From Oikopleura dioica (Eukaryota; Chordata; Appendicularia; Copelata; Oikopleuridae): a DNA stretch of 64,000 nucleotides. Under the pieces are notes generated by a model. The model did no database searches and had not been told where the DNA came from. It saw nothing but the letters and a program-made list of their open reading frames with translations. How positions within the stretch are numbered: position 1 is the first letter of the stretch; each line of letters begins with the position of its first letter. Positions 22,472-33,925 of this stretch are shown here, one piece after another. The position numbers and the translations under genes are program-made. The stretch spans positions 8,184,501-8,248,500 of the forward strand of contig OU015569.1 in assembly GCA_907165135.1 (NCBI GenBank), in the 5' to 3' direction.

Positions 22472-25400
22472 ATGGATGAGTTGCCTTTTGGCTACGATTT
22501 CGATTCAAACACATTCGTAAGATGAATTGGTCAAACTATTGGGTATTTTAAAAAAGCATATCTAGGCTCCAGAAAGTAAAAACAGACATGGGCTAGAGGC
22601 AAACTTGATAACTAAAAAAGAACTTACTTCCATGAATCTTATTATATGATCATCATATCTTGTCCTCTTTTGTTGAATATTTGTTGTAGAAAGAGGTTAT
22701 TTTGGAGAGAAAGATCCTTATAATCAGAGACATGGTTCTCTTTACCAGTTCTTTTTTTCTCCCTAACAGTCTAGTGCTACCAGTGCTTTTTCGAACCTAG
22801 TGATTGACGCATAGATTTCTTCTAATACACTTATGTAGCCTGACAGTGGGATAAAAAACGGACAACCCTCAGCAGACGATCGAAGTTTGGCCACTCAAAT
22901 TTGCGGACAAGAGGATAGCTTCAATGCGAAATGGCGTCCCGTTGCCACAACCTGCTCTCGAATCAGCGGTTTGGATGAAATTTTTGGACTTGATGAGCCA
23001 GAACCGATTCCAATTAATCCTTCTCCGCCGGAACCATCACCTCTCCAGCAGCCGTCTTCGTCAGGCCTGACGGTTCAGAATTCTACGCCCTCTTCTATTC
23101 ATGGCAATGAGTTGCCTCCTGATTTGACCCCGCAGCATTCTGGCTCGGGCAAAAACGATATATCCCCTCATACAAGTGAGGCACTCAGTACGCACGATCC
23201 ATGCACTCCTCTTCCTGCTATTCCAGCTGCCAATTCCATGTCACAATTTCTGCAAGATGTTAAATCCGAAGTCGTCGACGACGACCTTTTCGGTAGTTCG
23301 TCAATGCACAAAGTTCTCAAGAAGGAGATCATCACTATCACCACGACCAAGATCTATTACCTGAATGGGAAGGAAATTTGTAAACGAACAAAAACCAAAA
23401 GCTCTGAGTCCAACACGACGATCATGATGACTCCAGCGGAACTTGAACGAAAAACAACGAAACCGACAAATAGGAATGGCTTATTTTATTCACGATGGAC
23501 ACAATTTTGTTGTCCTCGAATTATCAGCCAAAATAGTGTTGCAGAAATGATGATGCGCGAAGAAGAACGCACACCAGTCCATCAAACATCAATCCCCCAA
23601 AAAGGCTTTGCCCAGATCCAAATAGAGGATATAAAAAGGAGCCCTGGCTACATGGAAGATTCCATGGATAACGGTTACAGCCATCAAGAACCGGTGAATG
23701 ATCGATCAAAAGGTTTTTGTGTGAGTCGAATGTCGTGTCTTTAACTTAAGGATTAGTAATCGGAATTGACGATGACAATGATGATCAACCTCTGGACAAC
23801 CTTGACTTCGACACTCCCGGAACTTCAGGCACTTTTCAGCCTCCCACTCCGCTGGAAAAGCCGCCGTTGAGTGCCGACTCTAACAAAAAAATCGAAAGAG
23901 CTAGTACCCAACAGAGTGAGACGAAAGAAGAAACTAAACAAATTATTTCGCCGCCCTCGATCCCTCATCTAGCTCCTCCTTCGACTCCGCCACCACTCGA
24001 CCCTACTCGACCAGATTTGCCACAAATGCCAAAGCTCGTTCCATGTCCTTCGCCTCGTCGGCCGCCCTTGGCACAAAAGAGTCCATCACGAAAACGGAAA
24101 TCTTCACCAGCTGCAACAGAGCTTCCTGTAAATAATTCAACACTTCAATCTCCCGCTCTGCAGCCTCCTAAACTTACCACGGGTAAAACCATCGTAATCG
24201 CCTCTTCAACTAATAGCCAACAACCTCAAAAGCCGCCAACTCCAGGAACGGGTCAAAATCATATTTGATCACTAAAACATTCTAATGTTATTGATCCCAA
24301 TTTAGTAACTCCACGAATAGTGACACCACGGGAGCCAGAGATGGATCTGAGTAGCGTGTTGATCTGTCAGCCACCATCGGACCTGACTATCATCAATAAA
24401 GCGACAAGAAATCTCACAAAGTCTATCTGCCAATACGGTAACTGTATGTTATCGTTTTTTGGCGGTATATTATTTCGTCTCTAGATGTTGGTGCGCGATG
24501 CTTCGTCAAGTACGACCAATATTACTATCCTGCTGTTGTTCACGAGATTCTCGGCCCACAGACAAACAAATGCAAAGTCAGCTTTTGCGACCAACAGATG
24601 ACGAAGGCCGTGTCAGTAGACAAAAACGACATCCTGCTTATTTCTGATCTGGAAGTTGGCATGAAAACCTTGGCAAGAAACATTATAAGCAAGGTAAACT
24701 AGTTTGTACGAGCTGTAACGGTCAAAGCACGTTTTTTACCAGGACGAGTGGGTGCCCTGCACAATTACCGGTAAGATCGGAAGATATCGTAATGTGGACC
24801 TGCGACAAGACAAAAATAGAAGATTCTACTCAACGCGTTGCGGATACAGAGTCGTGTACGAAGACAATTTCAATCGCGAGGTTCATTCATTCGTTTCTGT
24901 AAGTCTACTCGATGTTCTAGCAGATCTATTGACTGTTTTAAGTTTTCTGATTGTGCATTGGAACTTTCCGACATTCCCGCTCATTTGATTCCTGAATTTA
25001 AAGGTCGCATCTACGTAAAAATAGAGTCAACCTAACACGAAATTTAGTGGCAACGCAAAACACAAACGCTCTTCCAAATGCGTCGAATCTCATGCTTGAC
25101 AACGTAATCGTAACGCCGCGTCGAAAACGAAAAGAGCGTATTTCCTTAAACGGCTCGAACCCCGTGAAGCGTAACCGGCAAACTCTAGAGACAGTATACA
25201 TTTTGGACGATGGACGGGGTATTCAAATTCCAGAAGAGGCTCTCCGCAAAGTTGGAAATAATACAGCTGAAATCAACGAGTTAGTGGATGCTCGTCGAGT
25301 GATCTACAGATTCGTAACGACTACACAGACTTTAAAGATGCCGTCTCGTTCACTTTTCATCGCGCTTCTTAATAATGTCCAAATAGTCAGAGTGAGTACT

Positions 25401-25785
25401 TGACCATCAAAATTACATTTTTAAAATGATTAATTAATTTAATTAATTAACTGATCAGGGACTTACTTTTCAATTATTTTTTAAGTGGAGCCCAAAAACT
25501 ACCAACTTCGAGCCACTGCTGACCGATAAAAACAGAAATCGTTTATTCGAAGGATACCGCTTTGGTAAGACTCCTCGCACCGTGTTAGGTTGAGCTCTTA
25601 TTGTTTACTTAAGAATTCACGGAACCTATACCGAACAACGAGCTTTTGGCCGAGTTTATTAATCTCGCCGGAGGATCTCTATATATCCCAGAGCTTGAAG
25701 ACGACAGCATAATAGATATCGAAAAGGAACACGTGGCCAATGTGTTCACGGTCGACGGACGAAGTGTTGGACAAGGAATGGCTTA
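22472..25785 (+). CDS. TP53BP1: 53BP1-like tandem Tudor/BRCT protein
   Basis: Likely chromatin-binding DNA damage adaptor. The start (MDELPFGYDFDSNTF) is directly behind TATTTTTAG, a trans-splice acceptor 45 bp after the previous stop. After a long intron for this region (about 325 bp) comes a low-complexity Pro/Ser/Thr-rich stretch with SQ/TP dipeptides, as in 53BP1 N-termini. Tandem Tudor repeats follow: DVGARCFVKYDQYYYPAVV, NDILLISDLEVGMKTLAR, DEWVPCTITGKIG. A basic linker (PRRKRKER) comes next, then two BRCT-like segments; the second begins RLFEGYRFEFTEPIP and has LAGGSLY. Domain order matches 53BP1 though sequence is divergent. A generic Tudor-BRCT protein is the alternative. Confidence 0.6.
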
Positions 25786-26020
25786 ACATCACATCTGAAT
25801 ACGTTTCCCATAAAAGTAACAAAGGCATATGTGTTAAGCGAGTACAGTCACCTTAACAGCTCTCCTAGAAGGCATTTTTAAAGGATCGCGACCCTCATTC
25901 TCTCTGTGAAATCTTTCATTGTTCCTTTACTCAGTTCAAAATAATGATATTCTGTTACTGCCAATTGCAGGAGCATTTGTAAATACATCAATTCAGTCAA
26001 TTGACGGGCGTGCATCAAAA

Positions 26021-27243
26021 ATGAACCACTACGACATTGGTGACTTTTTGGCAGATCCAGGCCCCAGCAAAAAGGGGCTAAGAAACAAGTTCTTGGGTTA
26101 GACTAAATTTTATTCAACAATCGTTATTTATTTACAGGGTCGGCGGATCGTCTTCGAAAGCTGACTCTGAATGTATCTGATGCAATGACTGGATCTATCC
26201 GAAAGAAGTTTTCGAAGCGCCCGTCGATCATGCCGCCACCGCGAGGCCTCGTTAAAAGAGAAGAAATGCCCCAAGATTCACCATCAAAATCTTCTAACGG
26301 AGCTCCATGCGATATAGGTTCTCATCTGTCTTTCCGACTTTTTATTCGTTGGGATGTCCGTGAGATCCAAATAAACTTTCAGAAATTAACAATCACGGCC
26401 CAGTAGAAGTTTGTCAAGACGTGATCAACTTTGCAACCGCAGGAGTCAAACTACCAACAGAAGGCTTGCTGGAGACTTTGATCGCCAAGGGACAACATGC
26501 TATCGGAATCGACAAAAGGGAATGTCATTCCAGACAACCTACTCGTTTGCCGGTTGGAAAATAGAATTTGAAAATTTTTTCTCTCGGGAAGGTGACTTGT
26601 ATTGCCTCGGCGTTACGCCCGACTTGAATTTCGTCGTCGAAGCAAAATGTACGCCCGTTTACAAACCGAAGCTCGGATCCGATAAGACGCTTTTCCTTGG
26701 TGTGGTCTGCGAGCTTACAAACCTTGTTTCAACATCTCGATTCATGCTCGAGCCGCGAGAAAACGAGCTGTTGATCCTGAATCCCAGCAACGACGCACAA
26801 AAGACGTATAAAGTGATCTCGTCCGACTATCGACGCGACGAGTGGATGCACCTCAACGCTGAATCCAACCTTTGTGACATGAAAGTTCAAATCATCATCG
26901 ATAACTTTAACAACAAGCTGCAAGATAACTCCACGTTTTATTTTCTAAAAACAGCCGGTGCGAAATTGCATGTCTCTCGTCCGTCATCACCGCTTTACGA
27001 ATACCAGTAGGATAAATGAGTTTCCTTGTCGTTCTTACTTTTCTCTAGGTTTTCTTCAGACACTGAAGACGAAGTCGAACCACCTCAAAGCGCATTTACT
27101 GCCTACAAAAACCTGCCGCGCAAGTCATGCCTGACTTCACTACTCCACCAGAGTCTCTTCGAGACCTTTCTAGTGAGTCACTGCCCAAACTCTCAGCTGC
27201 CAGCGCTGACACTAGCTGCTCATCGGTAATCACCGAGTTGTAA
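26021..27243 (+). CDS. unrecognised protein
   Basis: I do not recognise the family. ATG 26021 (MNHYDIGDFLADPGPSKKG) opens four or five exons joined by short GT-AG introns. A basic N-terminal region (IRKKFSKRPSIMPPPRG) precedes a globular-looking part of about 200 residues with motifs WKIEFENFFSREGDLYCLG and DEWMHLNAESNLCDMKV. An acidic/Ser-rich tail ends in VITEL. Two frame breaks occur at A runs (26514-26517 and 27107-27111); one extra A at each would make a single continuous protein. It lies 236 bp after the 53BP1-like gene and 137 bp before the ACAD9-like gene, same strand. Confidence 0.6.
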
Positions 27244-27379
27244 CCGTTACTGTAATAGTTCAACTATCTCACACTCAAGTTCAAGCATATATCACTCCCA
27301 GTCTACCTGACATGTTATGCTATAAATAACCCTGAAATATATCCAATTCTGTTAAGATGACGTGAGAGTTAGAGTTGAA

Positions 27380-29442
27380 ATGTTTGGCCGTATAATTCCA
27401 GTAAGAAGATACTCGCATGCTACACGCGAGACCTTCCTCGTCGAAAAGAAGTCGCGCGTCGCTCTAGTCTCAGAACGACATAGACCCAAAGCCCGCATTT
27501 ATCGAGAAGAGAGCCGGCCTTCTTTCATCGCAGATGAGTTGTTTGCGCGTCATGAGATGGGCACCTTCGTTCCCAGATTTCGCTTCTTCAAGAGCAAAAT
27601 TTCAAGGCTAGACTGGTTTGACAAATATTCGAGCAAATTATACCAGACACCAGCCGCGCAGAAACTTCGAAATATGACTGAAGAGTATAGAATTGAGAAT
27701 GATGATTTACGCGAAGTTATATCTTCAGTCGGCTCAAGTATGTCGGGCGCTGAAGAATTATCTGTCATTGATGAATTATCTCGGCGGGATACTGGATTAT
27801 CGCGTTTTATTTCCTCTCACTTTGCTGCTCGAGAAGTTCTGTCTAACTACGGCAAGGGTGAATTACCATTGGAAAATTCCCTTATTGGAATCGCTGTCTC
27901 CGAGCAATTTTGCGGTGAGACATCGCAGAACTTTGAAACTATTATTGAAAACTTTGGTGACGACATTCTTCTCAATGGACGCAAAACAAGAGTACTCGGA
28001 GCGAAGAATTGCGACTACTTTTTGGTTCCTGTTGCTACTTTTGTGAAAGACAGAGATGATGAAATTTACAAACGATTGTCCACTGTCCTCGTGGATGCGA
28101 AAACAGATGGCGTCGAGGTCAACGATGATGATTCTGTCGTTTTTGACAACGTAGAATTGTCAGAAGACTGTATCATTGGTCGAGTTGGTTTCGGAAAGCA
28201 CCATTTACGGCATTTACGCGACTGCATGAACCTTTACAATGGAGCAATCGCTTCTTCCCGACTAAACCATCATCTACAGAAGATGATCGAAGACTCTCAA
28301 GTTCATTCGAGGCATAACATGCTTTGGGCTGATCATGACGCTTCAAGAGCTATCGCCGCCGATCTGCAGCTTGCGTCGTGGACCCTTGACTCAATGGTTA
28401 GGCAGATTGCTCGCAAAAGAAGCTTTATCTTTGACGAACTTCAAGCTGAAGTCTCGGCTGTTAAAGTGAAAGTTTCGGATGCATCATTGACTTTGTCAAC
28501 TCTTCTTCAATTCTATCAATGTGAAAATGAGGATCTTAATGCTGACCTAACGCACTTTAAAGAGATGTCAGTAATATTTGGCAGTTCAAAAGAAGATTTG
28601 GCCGTTGTCGGCTTCGCCGGACTTAACCGGTACGTATAACTCTATTCATTGAGTCCTAATTTCTTGCGAAAGGTTTTACGTTCGAAATCAAAAAGTCCTA
28701 AAGAAGCGCGAGCGCAGCAGCTGGAATATCGGCCAATATATGGACAACCCAGATTTCTGGTATAAACGCGCACAAAAAAGGTGGATGATGATTCGAAGAC
28801 CTAAAGTAGCTGTATTTGGGAAAGACTCGCAGTTTTCATTTGGCACTCATTTCTTCCAGCATGATGGTTTTATAAACAATGTGGCTCGGCAGTGGAATAT
28901 CTATCATGCCAACATGGCGCAGCATTTTGACTACTTGTTTAATGTAACCAAAAGAGATATTCCAAATACCAAAAAACTTAATCTAGCATAACTCGAAAGT
29001 TATATCTGCACTGACGCTGATATTGGTTGAAATGCATGGCCGAGACATAAATAAAGACGCATACAAAGCTGCGCTAATCGGACGAGTAGGTGTCGACCAT
29101 TTTGCTCTTGCAGCTTTACACAACAGGCTCTCCTACGAAAACAGGCTTGATGAGTTTGCAGACTATCTCGTTCGCGAAGTCATCAAGCTTGAAGGCGAGC
29201 AGTTTGATGCTTTAGATGAAAAATTTCAGGTATTTTTTATTGAAAAACGAAGCTAAAATGTCTTTTAGTGGGACCACGCATTAGAAAGCGGTTTCTTCAT
29301 CGAATCAAGAGGCGTCCATAAAAAGCTGCAAGACGCACGAGGATATTTTATTGCAGACGCCATTCTGATAGAACCTGAGTACTCTGAAAACCCTCAATAC
29401 CTTTCTTCTGTTGAAAAACTAAAGCTTCTCGATAGCACTTAA
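27380..29442 (+). CDS. ACAD9: ACAD9/VLCAD-like acyl-CoA dehydrogenase-fold protein, probably inactive
   Basis: Long-form acyl-CoA dehydrogenase fold with a C-terminal extension, as in ACAD9 and VLCAD. The N-terminus (MFGRIIPVRRYSHA) is Arg-rich without acids, like a mitochondrial presequence. AVSEQFCGETSQNF aligns with the 'TEP..GSD' FAD/substrate block; VFDNVELSEDCIIGRVGFG aligns with the middle beta domain. Where active enzymes have IFEGTNE with the catalytic Glu, this protein has IFGSSKED. The preceding 'ILGGLGY' flavin-contact loop is also absent. The C-terminal extension runs over further exons (HNSKVISALTLILVEMHG after a 43-nt intron at about 28939-28991). ACAD9 also serves as a complex I assembly factor, a role not needing catalysis; that role here is inference. 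The SLC25A32 gene starts 25 bp after the stop. Confidence 0.68.
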
Positions 29443-29464
29443 ATTATCATGAAGTTCGTAAATT

Positions 29465-29467
29465 CAG
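29465..29467 (+). promoter_or_regulatory. trans-splice acceptor between ACAD9-like gene and SLC25A32
   Basis: CAG immediately before ATG 29468, preceded by A/T-rich sequence. With only 25 bp between the upstream stop and this start there is no room for a promoter, so the downstream mRNA is probably made by spliced-leader addition here. Confidence 0.6.
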
Positions 29468-30390
29468 ATGAACACAGTACGGGACTTCGTTAGCGGATTC
29501 TCAGGTGGATTTTTGAGTACGCTTCTTCTTCATCCCTTCGATCTCGTCAGAAACAGACAAGCAGTCAACGATGGCGATCCCAAACGTCCCAGATACGGCA
29601 ACCAGATGTCCATCATTCGATCTGTGATAAAGAATGAAGGCGTCGAGTCTCTCTGGCGTGGTGTCTCACCAAGTATAATTGGTGCTGGCTTCTCATGGGG
29701 TCTATACTTTCCAATTTATGAGCATTTCAAGCGACAACTTCAATCACACTATGGCAACGCTGTCCCTCAGTACCAGGTAAAGAATTGTGGGCGAACTCGA
29801 CCTCATTTTTATTAAGTATTTCTTTACTGGATGTTTGAGTGGTGCTCTAGTTCTTACGTTGACAAACCCAATTTGGGTTTGTAAGACGCAGCAGTGTCTC
29901 CAGTACGAAGAAGGAGCATTGAAGCGTTCAAAGGAGACTTTTGCACAGACTTTATATAGACTATACAATATGGAAGGCTTGAGAGGGTTGTATCGTGGAT
30001 ACTATGCTGGTTTGTTCGGAACTATACATGGCGGTGTTCAATTTTTCTTCTTGGAACTCTTCAAAACGCGTCTCGGGGTGACGAAACAGAACCAAACCAA
30101 CTTTCAAATGCTTGCCTTGCCTGCTGCATCGAAAATGATAGGTAGTCCCTGATTCCCTAACTAGTATTTACATTTTGTTAGCTGGAACATTGTGCTATCC
30201 ACAACTACTCATTCGATCGCGCATGCAAGACCAGCATAGGATCTACAATAGTATGAGAGATTGCATACGACATACATTTCAGCACGAAGGATTCAAAGGA
30301 TTTTACAAAGGCCTATCTACAAATTTATGTCGAACTATACCTAGCTCCGTGATTACATTTTATACATACGAGTACCTTACAAAGAGATAG
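29468..30390 (+). CDS. SLC25A32: mitochondrial folate/FAD carrier
   Basis: Six-helix mitochondrial carrier with three repeats. Signature motifs are HPFDLVRNR, TNPIWVCKT and CYPQLLIRSRMQDQ. The Trp in the second and the non-acidic third motif are characteristic of the folate/FAD carrier SLC25A32 and distinguish it from most carriers. Three exons with 41-43-nt GT-AG introns; all joins keep frame. Full length. It is the second gene of a tight pair with the upstream flavoprotein-like gene. Confidence 0.9.
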
Positions 30391-30607
30391 CTTCTTAATT
30401 ATTTATTCTCCTATTGCTCTAATCTGATATTCTAGTTCTCGTTCATGACTGACGAGCAATTCCACTATTTATCTAATTTGTGTTGATACCTCATTCTCGA
30501 TATTTTTGTGTTACATTTTTTTTTTCAGAATTGGACATTTCGGCGTGTCTTTCCGCTGGGTAAGTCGTTTTTCCCTAATTGGTGAGAATTGAGTCAGTCC
30601 AGCAAAA

Positions 30608-32825
30608 ATGAACGGAGATGGAATGGTCCCAATTTTGCCTGTCATGTCAATGGTAACAATATCAGTTTTTAGTCAACGGATTTATTGTACTCATTAAGGT
30701 TGTCCCCGGACAACACATGATCCAGCAAAATGCGCCTTTTCCTATGGCGCAAATGCCTTCGCAAATAGGAACCAATTTATCTGCTCAGCCTTACTCGACT
30801 CCGCAAAACCCACCAAATGGAGAATCAAACGGGAGTAAAAAAGCACCCAAAGAGAAGACACCCATGTGTCAGGTTAGATGCTCTTTGAGTCTCTCTAAAA
30901 TAATTATTTATCAAGGTGAACGAAATCGCCAAATTTAACAAACTTGCGCCAAAGTATACGTTGACAGGGGAAGAAGGCCCGCCCCACCATAAAACGTTTA
31001 CTGTGACTCTCGAACTCGGCCCAGGAGAAAAGTATGAAGGTTCTGGAACGAGCATCAAGAAGGTATCCCGAGTTTTGAGTTCGCCCGGCTAAGTTCTTTT
31101 TTTTCAGGCGCAACACTCTGCTGCGAAAAAAGCAATTGAGAACTGTCAGACACTAGAGAGACCCAAATACAAACCGAAACGACCGAAACAGATAAATTAC
31201 GGTATCAGCGTTATTTGTAAATAATCATGTCTCATCTATGGCATTTAGACGCGCTAACTCCTACTGTTAAATTAAACGGACTAGCGATGAAGAGAGGAGA
31301 GATGGCCCACTACAAAATGGTTGACAGGAAGCCGATTTTTCATAATAATCAATCATACAATCCCCAGGTTATTTTCGTATCCTTATCGGCTTTTATTATC
31401 GCTTTAGTTTGCCGATGGAATGCCCCAGATCTATCCGAACGCTAACACTAAACGAATCAATACAAGACCACCGAAACTTTTTGTCGTCGAACTGACGGTT
31501 GGCGAGAAGGTATTCCACGCTGAGGGGCGTACAAGACAACAAGCAAAGCACTCAGCTGCTACCCAAGGTAATTTTTTTTTGCCTCAGCCACGATTATGAA
31601 TCCTTTCTAGCACTTGAATATTATGAAAGAAACCCAGCTCCTGAAAAAGTGCCGAAACCGGCACAGTCAGGCCAGCCGATTACTCCAGGAGAGCAATCTC
31701 AACCGAAGAAGTCGGAAGTCTCCCTTGTCTACGAGTTAGCTCTCAAGCGAAATTTAACTGTCCAATTTGAAAAGATTTCCGAAGAAGGACCTCCTCACTT
31801 AAAGCACTACTCGATTAGGCTTCACGTAGGAAATCCCGAAGAACAGGAAGACAACGATCAGTAAGCCGCTTTGCATTTTCAGATGACTTTTTTAACATAA
31901 CGGTTAAGAGTTACATACTTTACTGCTGAAGGTCAAGCTCAATCCAAGAAACTGGCCCGTCGAAAAGCCGCTATCACTGTTCTTGATGAAATGCGTCGAC
32001 TAATTGAATCAGAAGAGCGCGAAAAGCCCCAGCCCAAAGGCAAAGGACGAAATAAGAAGAAGTCGAATGTCATCAAGGAAACTGAAAAACAGTCGCCTGA
32101 CATTTCACTTCATCCTGTTTCCCGACTTGCTCAAATCCAGCAAGCCGCAAAAGGTACTCAACTCTTTGTTCTTGCGAATATTTCGAATTTCACTTTTAGA
32201 GCGTGAGCCGATCTACCAAGTTATCTCTGAGAAATCTGTCCAGCGGAAGAAGGAGTTCATAATGCAGTGCATTGTGAATGACAAGGTTTCTCAGGGAATT
32301 GGTCCAAACAAGAAAACAGCAAAGAAAATCGCTGCCGAGGCTATGTTAGTCATTATGGGGCACGAGCCAAGCGTCGGGGTGAGCTAACCATTTAGGAAAT
32401 CGATGATAAGCGATATTTCAGGACTGTGCCGACGAAGGCAAGCCGTCAAAGGCTGAAGGAAAGAGCGATAATGCTGCACTTCCGAAAATGGCTCCGACTC
32501 CTTCGGGCATCGCTCAGGCAACCATTCTGCCTAACTCAGCTGCTAAAGCTGGACAAGTCAACGAGCCTCAACTCAATTATCTCGCCTCTCTTCAGGGCTT
32601 TTCGGTTAGCTTTACCGACTTCCCAAAAGACGGCCAGTTCTTAAGGTGAGTTACGAGTAGTTCTTGCAGACAAAGATTTTTTTTTCTAGTTTGGTGTCGA
32701 TTGGAACGACTCCTCCTATCGTCGCTCATGGACAAGGCTCTTCTGTTGCTCTTGCTCACGAGGAAGCTGCTGCGCAAGCGCTCAAAGCCTTAATAACTCG
32801 CGGCCTTGAAAACAGCTCGGGTTAA
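30608..32825 (+). CDS. STAU: Staufen double-stranded RNA-binding protein
   Basis: RNA transport, localisation and decay factor. Four double-stranded RNA-binding domains are seen in order. The first is at about 30915-31180 (NEIAKFNKLAPKYTLTGEEG). The second is at about 31250-31620, with the long internal loop typical of Staufen dsRBD2 and PPKLFVVELTVGEKVFHAEG. The third is at about 31715-32000 (VYELALKRNLTVQFEKISEE). The fourth is at about 32105-32370 (NKKTAKKIAAEAMLVIMG). A C-terminal dsRBD5-like region contains LNYLASLQGFSVSFTDFP and ends LKALITRG. The 5' UTR follows an acceptor with a long T tract (about 30515-30528) and seems to contain an intron. Full length; introns about 40-50 nt. Confidence 0.92.
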
Positions 32826-33925
32826 GCTTCCGCTTATTTGACGTCCTCTAGTGACTAAAGTCTAATGAATAAACCGTTTACTGCAATGCGCTGTAATTCT
32901 AGATCAAGCTTGCATAGCCTCTCTCGTTAAGAGAGTTGCTTCGGCGGATATTTTTAATCGTATTACCTACTAACTGCAATATTCTGTATTTTGTTCCTTA
33001 TTATTCGAGACTCTAAACAACAACCAACTTATTTTTTCACATGCTCAAACTCCTATTGCTCTTTCTTTTTATCTCCCTCAATTCCTATTCAAGTAATCAT
33101 TTAAGTTAAAAAAAAACTATTCCATATTGCTCTTAATGGCTCTAGAATCTTTCGAGGGTCTATTTAGACTCTTTACCGTTCCACATTCTCATCGCAACTG
33201 ACTTACTAAAGTTAACACTTTTTCAGTTTTTTTTAGTTGAATCATTTTCGTGCAGTTCATTTTTTAAGTTTCTCTCTATTAAGTCAACCCTCATGACAAC
33301 TGTTTTCCGCAAGATATCCTTTGATCAACTTACCGTACTACTGAACTTTAATCTTCCTTGTTTTTTATATGGAGAAAGGAGTCAAGCTGACTTTTTTCTC
33401 TTTCCACTACCCGCATGAATTCTGGTGCGAGCCCAATGATTTGCCGATTATTTTGTCCCATAAACTGTCCCTATTTTACTCCCGAGGTTGGTGATCTTTT
33501 TCGAAAACATAAACTTTGATAAAAATATAAATCTCGTTAGCTTGAAGATGTTTCCCTAAAAGGTATGCTTCTAACACCTATCTCCTTTATCGCATTACTC
33601 GATAACATACTCAATTTGGCATCAGACTCATTCTGTATTTAAATTTTAGAATACCGAAGTATAAATAATAATTCGCTAATCAGACTATTGCTATCTCTTA
33701 CTATCTTCCTGCTCTCACCCTGTCTGTTAGAGATTTCAAAATATTAAAACAGCAGGTGTTGAAATTTACGAAACCCTCTTGTATCTTTCGAGCTATGAAT
33801 GCAGCCACAACTAGATTCTAAACTGAGTCTCTTCTAATGAGCCAAAACAACTTTAAGTATAACTTGACCTAAGTAAAATGACGCCTCGACTCTCTCTCGA
33901 TGAAGTGCTTTAGTTTAGTCAGTTT
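32826..33925. other. intergenic / Staufen 3' UTR
   Basis: A/T-rich stretch of 1.1 kb with no supported gene. It probably holds the Staufen 3' UTR (AATAAA at about 32867) and the promoter of the next gene. No repeat seen. Confidence 0.35.

Noticed and set aside
25425-25455. TTAATTAA-rich palindromic stretch
   Set aside because: Simple A/T repeat inside an intron of the 53BP1-like gene; no evidence of function.
27026-27229. Alternative end of the 26021 gene in the frame ending LAAHR
   Set aside because: The other frame, reached by one extra A at 27107-27111, gives a longer, compositionally consistent Ser/Pro-rich tail. Not fully excluded.
28740-28991. Stop at 28989-28991 as the end of the ACAD9-like protein
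   Set aside because: A GT-AG intron of 43 nt (GTAACC...CTAG) removes it and continues in frame into sequence matching the family's C-terminal extension.
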